Virus record (IMG/VR): IMGVR_UViG_3300032223_000408
Location: 1 to 21,189 of that record
Length of the DNA: 21,189 nt
Strand: one strand, 5' to 3'
From: a virus
A model generated the notes under the pieces. It ran no database searches, was not told the DNA's origin, and saw only the letters and a program-made list of their open reading frames with translations. Position numbers and translations under genes: made by a program. This document shows, one piece after another, positions 1-9,400 of the stretch; position 1 is the stretch's first letter; each line of letters begins with the position of its first letter.

Positions 1-1
1 A

Positions 2-1105
2 TCGTTGGGTGGGGCATCTGCTGTACCTGACCAAGTAAATTTTGTCATGGTGTCTGACGCAAGTCGATTTACTATTGCGTTTGGCGCTACGCCTTATGGC
101 GGCGGTGATTTCGACCCAATGCTCATTCGTTGGTCAGACCAAGAATCTGTTGTTGAGTGGACTCCTGCGGCTACCAATCAGGCTGGCTTTATTCGCTTGT
201 CGCACGGTTCAGAAATCCGCACAGCGGTGCAGGCTCGTCAAGAGATTGTCGTGCTGACAGACTCGTCTGTATATTCATTGCAATACCTTGGCCCACCCTA
301 TGTTTGGGGTTCTCAGCTTCTTGGCGACAACATTTCAATCGCAGGCTACAACACCGCAGTTATTGCGTCAGGTGTTATCTATTGGATGGGCGTGGACAAG
401 TTTTATAAATACGATGGTCGTGTACAGACCCTGCGCTGTGACTTGCGTCAATATATCTACCAAGACATAAATCTTAACCAGCAAGTTCAATTCTTTACCT
501 CAACAAATGAAGGCTTCAACGAAGTCTGGTGGTTCTATTGTTCTTCTGGCTCAACCATAATTGATAAATATGTTGTGTACAACTACGCAGAAGATATTTG
601 GTATTACGGCACTATGGGTAGAACCGCATGGATGGATTCCGGTTTAAACGATTACCCAATTGCGGCGACCTATAACAATAATCTTGTCTACCATGAATAT
701 GGTTTAGATGACAACACAACAGGTACTCCGATAGCAATAGATTCATACATCACCTCATCTGAATTTGACATTGGTGATGGGCATAATTTTGGTTTTGTCT
801 GGAGGCTTATCCCTGACATTACATTCCGTGGCTCAAGCGCCGATAGCCCACAGGTCACCATGTCTTTGGAGGCTTTGCAAAGCTCAGGTTCTGGCTACAA
901 CAACCCAGAATCAGAGGGTGGAGTTAACTACGGTACGGTAACCCGTGGCGTGGCTGTGCCTGTTGAGACGTTTACACAGTATGTTTACATGCGGGTACGT
1001 GGTCGCCAAATGACTTTTAAAGTTGAAGGCAATCAGCTTGGTCTTCAGTGGCAGTTGGGTGCGCCTCGTATTGACATCAAGCCTGATGGACGCAGGGGTT
1101 CATAA
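2..1105 (+). CDS. Tail tube/nozzle or DNA-stabilisation-like structural protein, left-truncated
   Basis: The reading frame is open to the left edge; the first usable start is TTG at 5, but nothing marks it as a real start, so I treat the gene as 5'-truncated with at least 366 visible residues. The protein is rich in Trp, Tyr, Gly and Asn and is predicted to be mostly beta strand, with repeated Trp/Tyr-containing strands (for example a DKFYKYDG stretch followed by a YCSSGS and NYAEDIWYYG stretch). This is the style of propeller-like podovirus tail tube B (T7 gp12) and P22 gp10-type plug/stabilisation proteins that form the tail nozzle. It ends in a basic IDIKPDGRRGS tail. The stop codon TAA shares its last A with the ATG of the next gene, so the two are translationally coupled. 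The structural role is fairly sure; the exact family is not. Confidence 0.7.
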   Translation, partial: SLGGASAVPDQVNFVMVSDASRFTIAFGATPYGGGDFDPMLIRWSDQESVVEWTPAATNQAGFIRLSHGSEIRTAVQARQEIVVLTDSSVYSLQYLGPPYVWGSQLLGDNISIAGYNTAVIASGVIYWMGVDKFYKYDGRVQTLRCDLRQYIYQDINLNQQVQFFTSTNEGFNEVWWFYCSSGSTIIDKYVVYNYAEDIWYYGTMGRTAWMDSGLNDYPIAATYNNNLVYHEYGLDDNTTGTPIAIDSYITSSEFDIGDGHNFGFVWRLIPDITFRGSSADSPQVTMSLEALQSSGSGYNNPESEGGVNYGTVTRGVAVPVETFTQYVYMRVRGRQMTFKVEGNQLGLQWQLGAPRIDIKPDGRRGS

Positions 1106-1983
1106 TGGCAACATTTGATCCCAAGACGCTTGACTTTACAAATCCAGTTGCGCCCAACTTACCACTTGCGCCAAATCAATACGACCGTCAGTTTCAAGAT
1201 CAATTTGAAAATATTCTGCGTTTGTATTTCAATCAACTTGATAACTCATTTGGTTCTTTGCTTGGGCCAACCGGCGGCAAGTATTTAAAGTTTCCGTATG
1301 GTGCATTTCATCAAGATGGATACACAACTTTAACCAATGCTATACCAACTTCAGGGTCAACTGCGACTATTGTTGTTGGTTCAACTGCTGGGTTTGAATC
1401 TGCCGGAACTATAATTATTCAAAAAGAGTTAATTAGCTATACAGGTAAAACTGCAACCACATTTACGGGCATTACCAGATCGCAGTATGGTTCATCCGGC
1501 GCTTCACATGCCGCAGGTGTTTATGTAACAGAAGCTCAGGCAGTGCCTTCCGCAACTACGGCTTTAGCTGTTCCATTCGATACAACCGATTATAGTAATG
1601 AAATATCTTTAGATACCACAGATAAAAGTAAAGTTGTTTTTGCTACTTCTGGTTTTTACAACATACAGTTTAGCATTCAGCTTTTAAATGGTAAAAATTC
1701 AATAGATAACGTGACTCTTTGGTTTAGGCAAAATGGTGTTGACATTCCAAATACGGCTGGAATTGCAACTGTTCCCATTGGCCCCGGCACTACTCTGGGC
1801 GCTATTATCGTAGCTTGGAATTTAGTTATATCTATAACTGCTGGTGATTATATTCAGTTGATGATGGCTTCAGATTCTGGAGACACGGTAGCTGGCACTT
1901 ACCCACCCGGAACAGCACCCGTACATCCAGTATCACCTTCTGTTATTTTTACCGCAACATTTGTGTCAAGGCTACCAACATGA
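1105..1983 (+). CDS. Tail fibre / receptor-binding protein with C1q-like C-terminal domain
   Basis: A 292-aa virion protein read in three parts. Residues 1-55 are a helical, Phe/Tyr-rich N-terminus that probably docks on the tail. Residues about 80-142 form a small beta domain with the phage-type pattern of an ELISYTG strand, a TGITR turn and a HAAG turn. Residues about 155-292 have the strand pattern of a C1q/TNF-like jelly roll (GFYNIQFS, VTLWFRQNG, ITAGDYIQL, then a PSVIF strand near the end), a trimeric fold common at fibre tips. It overlaps the preceding stop by one base. Hand counts over 1561-1740 give about 31% G+C against about 50% in a sampled part of the neighbouring gene, which suggests the tip domain was acquired separately. 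A host-binding role is inferred; it could also be a decoration protein. Confidence 0.7.
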   Translation: MATFDPKTLDFTNPVAPNLPLAPNQYDRQFQDQFENILRLYFNQLDNSFGSLLGPTGGKYLKFPYGAFHQDGYTTLTNAIPTSGSTATIVVGSTAGFESAGTIIIQKELISYTGKTATTFTGITRSQYGSSGASHAAGVYVTEAQAVPSATTALAVPFDTTDYSNEISLDTTDKSKVVFATSGFYNIQFSIQLLNGKNSIDNVTLWFRQNGVDIPNTAGIATVPIGPGTTLGAIIVAWNLVISITAGDYIQLMMASDSGDTVAGTYPPGTAPVHPVSPSVIFTATFVSRLPT

Positions 1984-2016
1984 TACTATCAATAAACCCG
2001 TTTAAATGAGGCAAAA

Positions 2017-3717
2017 ATGAGTCTACAGCTTGCCGCTCAACACCTAGCATCACATGGTCGTGGTAACGACTCAACGCTTGTTCACATGTCCCCTCGGGAA
2101 GTGAACAGTTTAAATGCGCTTGCAAAAGCCCACGGCGGTCACCTGACCACAAACCCACATACGGGTTTACCCGAAGCTGGCTTCCTTGAGTCCATCCTTC
2201 CTATGGCTGCTGGCTTTGCTTTAAACGCTGCGCTGCCCGGTTCAGGTATGCTAGTACCTGCTTTGGTTGGTGGCGGCACAGCACTGTTGACCGGTAGTCT
2301 TGAGAAGGGTTTGATGGCGGGCTTAGGTGCTTATGGCGGCGCTAATATAGGTGAGGCTTTGGCATCTCAAGGTATTGAGCAAGCCACTGCACAAGAATTG
2401 GCTAAAGATGAAGCTTTGCAAACCGCACAGGCACAAGCAGCCCAAACTTTAAACAGTCAATTTGGCAATGTTGCTGCAAACGGAATCCCTGCCGGGCAAA
2501 CTGATGCTTATATAAAAGCTGTCCAAGCTGCAAATGCACCCGGTGCAAATTTGATACAGACTGCGCAGACTAATGCGTTAAACAACTATAACGCACTTGA
2601 TTTTGGCGACAAATTAAAGTCTAACTTCAACACCCTGACCTCTCCCGGCGGCGCAAGTGGGTTGTTTGATAAGGTTACCAGCTCGCCTATGAGCCTACTC
2701 AAGACTGTAGGCGCTTCTTCTGCGCCGGGGATTTCTGAAGCTATGAAGCCTAAGAAGCCTGAAGAGGTTCAAGCTGATGCAAGCATGGGGCAGCGCTATG
2801 CTTACAGCCCCGGCTATACAAACCCAACACCAAATCCAAGTGCAACTGGACAAGAGCAACGGTATTTAAATCCCGCTTATCGGCCTATAAGTAATGAAGA
2901 AGCCAAAAAGATTTATGGCTTTGCTGATGGCGGAACAACTCCGGCGGCTAATCCCGCAGCGCCCCCAGTTCCTACTTCGTATACAACTGCTGAACCTTCA
3001 GTGCCTGTTGCTTCGCCTCCCCCGGCCTTCAGTATTCCCACTGTAAATAGCATGGCAGACTTAGTGCGTGCGCCTGAGTCACAAGGACTTGTTAATGCAT
3101 ACCTTAACCGTCCTACACCTATTGATGTTCAATCACAGTTCAATAACTATTTGCAAAATACTTTGCAATCTAAACCAATGGCTGTAGCAAATTCAGCATA
3201 CAAAGCTCCTGCATCCGCTTCAACAACTTCGGCATCAACTGATAAAAATGCTGAATACATCTATGACTCGGCTACTCAGCAATATATAAAGAATCCTAAC
3301 TATAAGCCTACAGCAGAAAAGAAAAAAGGACTCAATCATAATGCGGGAATTAACATGAGTGGCATTCCAGAGTCTGAGTACTACCAAGGTTTGGCTGGCA
3401 TGGCAAAAGGTGGTATTGCTGATGCGCATTACAACCTTGGCGGCTATTCCGATGGCGGCAGATTACTCAAAGGCCCCGGTGATGGCGTGTCTGACTCCAT
3501 TCCTGCGGTAATTGGACAAAAGCAACCTGCTCGTTTGGCTGATGGTGAGTTTGTTGTGCCTGCGCGTATTGTTTCTGAACTGGGTAATGGATCAACCGAG
3601 GCTGGCGCACGCAAGCTGTACGCAATGATGGACAGGGTTCAAGCCGCCCGTAGCGGTACTGTAGGCAAGGGGAAAATAGCAAAAAATAGCCGGTCTGAAA
3701 AATATCTTCCTGCTTAA
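2017..3717 (+). CDS. Internal or tail-associated virion protein with Gly-rich hydrophobic segment
   Basis: A 566-aa protein starting at ATG 2017 behind a GAGG ribosome site at 2008-2011. Residues 1-50 hold a conserved-looking QHLASHGRG / HMSPREV block. Residues about 56-115 are a Gly/Ala-rich hydrophobic stretch that could insert into a membrane, as in podovirus ejection proteins. The middle (about 120-450) is low-complexity, rich in Ala, Gln, Pro and Asn. The C-terminus (about 462-545) is a compact block with KGGIAD, YSDGGRLLKGPGDG, DSIPA and ADGEFVVPA motifs and a basic end; blocks like this recur in uncultured aquatic phage virion proteins. It lies between the fibre gene and the GNAT-like gene, where T7 carries core/ejection proteins. 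The precise function is unknown; a role in the ejection core is my best guess. Confidence 0.6.
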   Translation: MSLQLAAQHLASHGRGNDSTLVHMSPREVNSLNALAKAHGGHLTTNPHTGLPEAGFLESILPMAAGFALNAALPGSGMLVPALVGGGTALLTGSLEKGLMAGLGAYGGANIGEALASQGIEQATAQELAKDEALQTAQAQAAQTLNSQFGNVAANGIPAGQTDAYIKAVQAANAPGANLIQTAQTNALNNYNALDFGDKLKSNFNTLTSPGGASGLFDKVTSSPMSLLKTVGASSAPGISEAMKPKKPEEVQADASMGQRYAYSPGYTNPTPNPSATGQEQRYLNPAYRPISNEEAKKIYGFADGGTTPAANPAAPPVPTSYTTAEPSVPVASPPPAFSIPTVNSMADLVRAPESQGLVNAYLNRPTPIDVQSQFNNYLQNTLQSKPMAVANSAYKAPASASTTSASTDKNAEYIYDSATQQYIKNPNYKPTAEKKKGLNHNAGINMSGIPESEYYQGLAGMAKGGIADAHYNLGGYSDGGRLLKGPGDGVSDSIPAVIGQKQPARLADGEFVVPARIVSELGNGSTEAGARKLYAMMDRVQAARSGTVGKGKIAKNSRSEKYLPA

Positions 3718-3719
3718 TC

Positions 3720-4127
3720 ATGCCGTTGTACCAAATCAATCCAAGAGAGTTGCCAGAAGTTTGGCCTATTGCCGCTCCGCTTATTCAAAAGGCAATTGAT
3801 TTAGACCCAACATCTACAACAATTCAGCATGTTGAATACAGCGTTAGAACAGGGAAGATGTACCTTTTGGTATGGGAAGAACCCGGTGAAGGTATTACCG
3901 GTGCTTGCACAGTAGAGTTTTTGGATTTACCAATGGAGCGCATGGCTCATGTAAGTCTTATGGGCGGTAAAGGTATTGTCAGAAAACATGTTTTTGAGGA
4001 AGCCATGAAGTGGATGCGGATGCACGGCGCTACAAGGGCGCAATGTTTTGCCCAAGGCACGCTCCCCCAAATGTACGAAAAGATGGGTATGGAAAACACT
4101 CATCAGGTAATGAGGATTAAATTATGA
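3720..4127 (+). CDS. GNAT-like small internal virion protein (T7 gp13-like)
   Basis: A 135-aa protein starting two bases after the preceding stop. Its layout fits the GCN5-related N-acetyltransferase fold: an N-terminal helix (PIAAPLIQKAI, 16-26), strands at 46-53 and 60-68, a central strand before a glycine turn (HVSLMGGKG, 77-85), then a helix and final strand ending in a YEKMGM motif (119-124). The MGGKG turn departs from the usual Q/R-x-x-G-x-G/A acetyl-CoA loop, so catalytic activity is uncertain. T7 gp13, of similar length, sits in the same place just before the internal core proteins and is also GNAT-like. Its last four bases overlap the next start (ATGA). Fold assignment is moderate; whether it acts as an enzyme or as an assembly factor is open. 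Confidence 0.6.
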   Translation: MPLYQINPRELPEVWPIAAPLIQKAIDLDPTSTTIQHVEYSVRTGKMYLLVWEEPGEGITGACTVEFLDLPMERMAHVSLMGGKGIVRKHVFEEAMKWMRMHGATRAQCFAQGTLPQMYEKMGMENTHQVMRIKL

Positions 4128-6415
4128 GAATGAATTCTTCTAAAGCTTTGTTGGGCATTCCAGACCTTCCAGAGGAAGCATTTAAACACGTTGGTAATCG
4201 TAAGATTAAACCTCAAGGCGATAGTGGGGGTAGCAGTGCCTCACCTGCTCAAACCCAAACTACAACCGCTGAGTTGCCAGAATGGGCACGCCCTTATGCC
4301 AAGAATATTCTTGCTAAAGGCGCTGCGCTTACCGACATCAACCAGAATCCATATCAGCAGTATGGTGGCAACCGTATTGCTGGGTTTTCTCCCATGCAAT
4401 ACCAAGCGTTTCAAGGCGCTGCAAACATGGATGCAGGCCCTCAAGGTTTCCAAGAACAAGTCGGTCAGTACATGTCTCCCTACATGCAGAATGTGGTGGA
4501 CGTTCAAAAGCGTGGGGCTATCCGAGATTACCAAGTTGGTAATACTATGCAACAGGCACAGGCTACACAGGCTGGCGCTTTTGGTGGTGGTCGGGAAGCT
4601 ATTCAACGTGCAGAACGTGAACGCGGTTTGATGGGTACTTTGGGTAGTATCCAAGCACAAGGTTCGCAAGCTGCCTACGATCAAGCAGCAAATCAGTTCC
4701 GTCAAGGTATTCAACAAAACTTGGGTATCAACCAGTTGCAGAACCAATACGGCGCACAGATGCAACAGCAAGCCCAGCGCCCGTTGGACATGGCATATCA
4801 AGACTTCTTGAACCAACAGAACTACCCTTACAAGCAATTGGGCTTTATGTCTGACTTGGTGCGTGGTTTGCCCTTGGGTCAAAAATCTACAAGCAGTATT
4901 TACGACCAAGGCCCCGGCATGGTGCAGACTCTAGCTGGTCTGGGTGGCGCTGCTTATGGTTTTGGTAAATCAGGACTCTTTGGTAAAGAGGGTGGCCTGA
5001 TGACCTCACACGCTGAAGGCGGGCAAATCGAGGACGAAGAGCCAGTCATTCGCTACGCTGATGGTGGCGTAACAAGCCCACAGAATGTTGAAAATATTCT
5101 CCCTAAGTTGAGCGATCAGCAATTACGACAAGCCAAGGAAGCGGCTTTGAACCGTCGTGATGTTGTAGAAGCCCAGATGATTGATGCAGAGATGGCTGAA
5201 CGCGCTTCTATCCGTGGCGGGTTGGGCGGCGCGTTTAATCAAATCCCTCAAGACCAGCAAGAACAAATGATGGCTGGCGGCGGCATTGTCGCATTCGCTC
5301 CCGGCGGCGTCACGTACAAAAAACAATTTGAAAGTAGCATGGAGACTTTAAAAGGTCTATCTGGGCAGCAGCCTGAACCATTAACGCCTGAACAATATGA
5401 GCAAGGTGTTACTTCTCGTCAACCAATGCTTGAAAGAATATACGGCCAAGATATTACAAAACCATATTTGGAAGAAACCAAAACCAAAAGAATGGGGTTA
5501 GCGGATCAACTGGAAAAAGACAAAGGGCTTGCTTTTGCCATGGCAAGTTTGGGCATGTTGGCCCGCAAAAGAACACCGGGTGAAAGCCAGAAAAACCAAC
5601 TTATATCTGGGTTGGGTGAAGCTGGACAACAGTTTGCCGGTGAAGTTGGAAAACTTCAAAGAGATAGCAGAGAGGCTGATGACAAACTTCGTCAATCTGA
5701 AATCTTATTGGCTACCGCACAGCAGCAGCGTAAAGAAGGCATGGCCAACAAAGCCATGTCTTTGGAAGACAAAGCTGATGACAAACGCCAAGACGCATTC
5801 AAAACAAAAGCGGCTATACAAGAGAAAGTTGCGCAACTCCAAAGTGGTTTGGCCAGCACAGAAATGCAAGGCGAAAATGCGCTCAAGGTTGCAGGCATAC
5901 ACGCTGCTGTTCAGCGTGAAGCTATGAACAAACCCGGTGAGATTGAGCGTATGATGTCTGAAGTTGACGCTATTCGTACCGGTAAAAAATCATTCCAAGG
6001 TAAAACTGGCGAAGAAGGTGCCAAAGCTTATCAAGATACACTTGGTCAAGTCGGTGCAGCACGTTACGGCGCTAAGTACACTGGCCCCGATACAAGCTTT
6101 GCAAATGATGCTAAATTCCAAGCTGAGTTGGATAAACGAACTGCTTTATTGGCTTTGCAAAAGCAAAAACCAAATATCACACCAGCTGAGTTGGAGTCAA
6201 TAAACACAAGGATAGATGCTGAACGACAAAGGCTCATAGAAGAATGGAGACAAACCCATGGTTCTGGAGTTACGTCAAAAACCTCTGGTGCTACTGGAGC
6301 ACCTGCGCCGCAGCAATCAACAGGTACACCAATGCCCCAACCCGGACAAGTCATCCAAGGGTATAGATTCAAAGGCGGCGATCCCTCTAACCCAGCAAGT
6401 TGGGAAAAGGAATAA
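4124..6415 (+). CDS. Glutamine-rich internal/tail virion protein
   Basis: A 763-aa protein starting at ATG 4124 in an ATGA overlap with the gene before; a TGAGGA ribosome site lies at 4110-4115, and a second in-frame ATG at 4130 is possible. Residues about 40-260 are Gln/Tyr/Asn-rich, with a PEWARPYAK block, YMSPYMQNVV, and QATQAGAFGGGREA, a pattern often seen in aquatic podovirus virion proteins. Residues 290-395 hold three short glycine-rich modules (EGGQ, RYADGG at 310-315, GGGIVAFAPGG at 385-395). Residues about 440-700 are charged and helical, likely coiled-coil. The C-terminus is Pro/Gln-rich and ends with a RFKGGDPSNPASWEK motif. Position and composition suggest an ejected core protein comparable in role to T7 gp14/gp15, but no sequence match to these is claimed. 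Confidence 0.6.
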   Translation: MRMNSSKALLGIPDLPEEAFKHVGNRKIKPQGDSGGSSASPAQTQTTTAELPEWARPYAKNILAKGAALTDINQNPYQQYGGNRIAGFSPMQYQAFQGAANMDAGPQGFQEQVGQYMSPYMQNVVDVQKRGAIRDYQVGNTMQQAQATQAGAFGGGREAIQRAERERGLMGTLGSIQAQGSQAAYDQAANQFRQGIQQNLGINQLQNQYGAQMQQQAQRPLDMAYQDFLNQQNYPYKQLGFMSDLVRGLPLGQKSTSSIYDQGPGMVQTLAGLGGAAYGFGKSGLFGKEGGLMTSHAEGGQIEDEEPVIRYADGGVTSPQNVENILPKLSDQQLRQAKEAALNRRDVVEAQMIDAEMAERASIRGGLGGAFNQIPQDQQEQMMAGGGIVAFAPGGVTYKKQFESSMETLKGLSGQQPEPLTPEQYEQGVTSRQPMLERIYGQDITKPYLEETKTKRMGLADQLEKDKGLAFAMASLGMLARKRTPGESQKNQLISGLGEAGQQFAGEVGKLQRDSREADDKLRQSEILLATAQQQRKEGMANKAMSLEDKADDKRQDAFKTKAAIQEKVAQLQSGLASTEMQGENALKVAGIHAAVQREAMNKPGEIERMMSEVDAIRTGKKSFQGKTGEEGAKAYQDTLGQVGAARYGAKYTGPDTSFANDAKFQAELDKRTALLALQKQKPNITPAELESINTRIDAERQRLIEEWRQTHGSGVTSKTSGATGAPAPQQSTGTPMPQPGQVIQGYRFKGGDPSNPASWEKE

Positions 6416-6418
6416 CAC

Positions 6419-9400
6419 ATGGCTACTGGACCTTGGGACTTATATCAGCAGCAAGAACCTAAGTCCCAACCACCGGGGCCGTGGGATCAGTTTGCTGATA
6501 AGACTTCAGATGTTGGGCCATGGAGTATGTTTGCGGCACAAGAAAAACCTAAAGAGGATGCTGGCCTCATAGGTTCTTTTGTTTCGTCCCTAAAAGAACG
6601 TGCTGCTACTGCAATACCAGCAGCCAAACTTTATACGGGCATGGGAGACCAAGAGCAAGCAACAAAAGAATTGTTGCAGGCCAAGAAAGATTCTGACGAC
6701 GCATACAAACAAGTTGAGTTCAGCGACATTGGTGACGCATTCAAAGCTGGTAAATACGGCGAAGCCCTAGACAGAACCTTTGAGAAGTTTAAGGAAGTTG
6801 CTGGTTCTTCATTGGGTACTATGGCTCCAGCCATGGCTGCTGGTGCTGCTGGTGCTGCCGGTGCTGCTATCGCTGCTCCTGCGGCTATACCTGCCGCCGC
6901 TGTTGGTACTGCCGCCTTTGGTCTTACTGCTCTTGGTTCTTACATTGCTGACAACATTGGCCGCCAAAAAGAAGAACAGCAGCAACGTGGTGAAGAAAAA
7001 CAAGACATCAACCGTCTCACCGCGACAGCCGCAGCCGCTGGTCAAACAGCGTTGGATATTTTTGGGTTCAAGTTTTTCAAACCCCTTGGTGCATTGGTTG
7101 GCATAGAAGGCAAAACATCTGCTGAGAAAGCGGCGATGGAGATTGTCGAAGCTGCTACAAAACCTAAAGCCTATCGACGTGCAGTTGCTCTTGGTACAGC
7201 AGAAGGCATTGCATTTGAAGTACCACAAGAGGTAGCTCAACAAGTGTTAGAGCGTTGGCAAGCAGGGTTACCGCTTGACCCATTCTCTGACCCAGATGCA
7301 GCCAAAGAATATATGGAAGCTGCTGGCGGTGCTTTGCTGCTTGGTGGCCCTATGGGAGCGTACAGCAAGGTCAGAGAAACAGCTATTGCTCGTGGTTCCC
7401 CTGAAGGTCAAGCTATTCTCAAGAAACCGACAGAAGGTTCAATATACGAGAGGATGTCTAGAGGAGAAGAGAATGTTTCCGAATCTGACACAGGCACAGC
7501 TGGAATCGGCACTGAGGTGGCTGGACAGCCCGGTACAAGAACCGCCCCCGCAGGAGCTGGAGGAACTGACACAGGTACAGTGGTACATACTGGACAAGAT
7601 GTTGCAGGAACTACTGCGGGAGAAACAAACAAACCCGCTTCATTAGAAGCCTATGGCAATTTTGTACGTCAGTACACAGACCTACGGGATGAGTACAACT
7701 CCTTGCCCCAAGGCGTTATAGATCAAGCGGGCATGAATCAGCGTAAGTTGATTTTGAAAGACTTGGCCAGTGTCATCGACAAGAATATGGGTTTGATCGG
7801 CAATAAAGGCGTAGCCGCTCAACTCAAGAACCCAGTATTCGACGGAACAAAAGTTCTTACTCGCATAGGCGAAGGAATCGGTCAGACCCATGCAATGCAG
7901 GGTGATCTCTTTGGTACGTTCCAAGGCGCTGCCCGCCGTGCTAAAACTGCTATGTCATTGGCTGGCCAAGACACAAATAAGGCTGTAGAGATTCTGGAGC
8001 AAAGAAGAGCCGAAGCTCAGCAGAAGATTGACTCTGGTGGCTACACAGACGATGACATCATTAGGTTGCGTCCTGCTGGTATGTCTGCGGGCCAAGCGCT
8101 CAAGAACAGAGACGTTATCCTGCAAGAGTTGTCACAACGCACAAATGCTGAAGTTGACCAAGCAGTTGATATATTGAAGAAACAAACCGGCCAGCCTCGT
8201 GCGATGCAGGGTGATCTGTTTGAGAAGAAGAAACCTTTAACGCCGGATCAAATGTATTTTGGTCAAGAAGAAGCAAACTTAACCGCTAAAGCTGAAGATG
8301 CCCAAGCAAGGGCGGATGAAGAACAAGCTAAAGTTGACAGCGTTAAGGAAAAGATCGCTCGCGGTGTATCTATAGATCCAAAACTTGTAGATATTTTGGT
8401 GGAGCAAACAGCTTGGTTTCAAGGAGAAGCAGATAAAGCCAAAGTTAAATTAGAACAAGTTCGTGAGCACTTACGTGAAATTGGTCATCCCCGATTTACA
8501 AAAACATCGGGTACTCCTCGTGCAACGCAGGGTGAGCTTTTCAATACAGACGAAATCCAAAAAGAAAATGCCAAAGCAGTAGCAGAAAATAGAGCGGGCC
8601 AAGAAAAAACAGAACCTATAACCCGGGAAGCAAAACCTCCCGTAGATGAATTTGCTGACTTGTCTGAAGAAACAACTGCTGAACCTGTTCGTCAGGGTGC
8701 GCCACCTCCAGAGAAAGGCGTTAAAGCTCCTAGCCTAGCAGAAGAAATTGACCATGTACGCCGTACTCCAGAAGGTCAATTGATTTCTTCGTTCTTTGAT
8801 GCAATTGAGCCGCAGAATCAAAACAAAGACGAAAAAGCCCGCCACGACAATTCCAAGAACACAGCAGCAAATGAGTTGCTGGAGTTTGATATTACGCACC
8901 CCAAGGAAGCTACTTCTGAAGGTGTTGGCACTGCACTCAAGTACCTTACCGACAGAGTTGGTGGGCTTGATAAATTACGCGAAATGATTGGCGCGTTACA
9001 AAGCGCTGCTGCCGGTGCGCAATCAGCCATATTCCAGAAGTATGGTTTACCTGATCTATCTACTCGACGTGGCATAGATAAGTTCAGTGGCGAAGTGCAG
9101 GAGTACTTCAAACAAAGAACCGCTACTGGTGAAGGCATACCTACTCGTCTGCCCGGTGTTAAGTCTCCTGTTACTGGTGGAACAGTTTATTCAGAAAAGT
9201 TTTCACAGGATGTAAGTGAAGCCCAGCAGTTTGAAACCCCTCAAGGTGAAAAACCCCGCAAGCCAAGTATGGCGTCAAGGGTTAAAGAGTACGTACTTGC
9301 GGACAGTAAAATTTATGCGGCAATGTTGGCATTACGCCAAGCGATTGAGTCCAGAAAACTGTCCCCACAAATACTTGCGGCAAAAACGTATTTTGATAAC

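Noticed and set aside
1071-1106. Possible plus-strand promoter TTGACA ... CATAAT at the first gene junction
   Set aside because: The hexamers are 24 bases apart, too far for a sigma-70 promoter, and lie inside coupled coding sequence.
4241-4909. 222-aa minus-strand open frame opposite the Q-rich virion gene
   Set aside because: Its Leu/Thr/Cys-rich sequence is the reverse-strand shadow of the Gln-rich coding region; no ribosome site or domain, and it opposes a well-supported gene.
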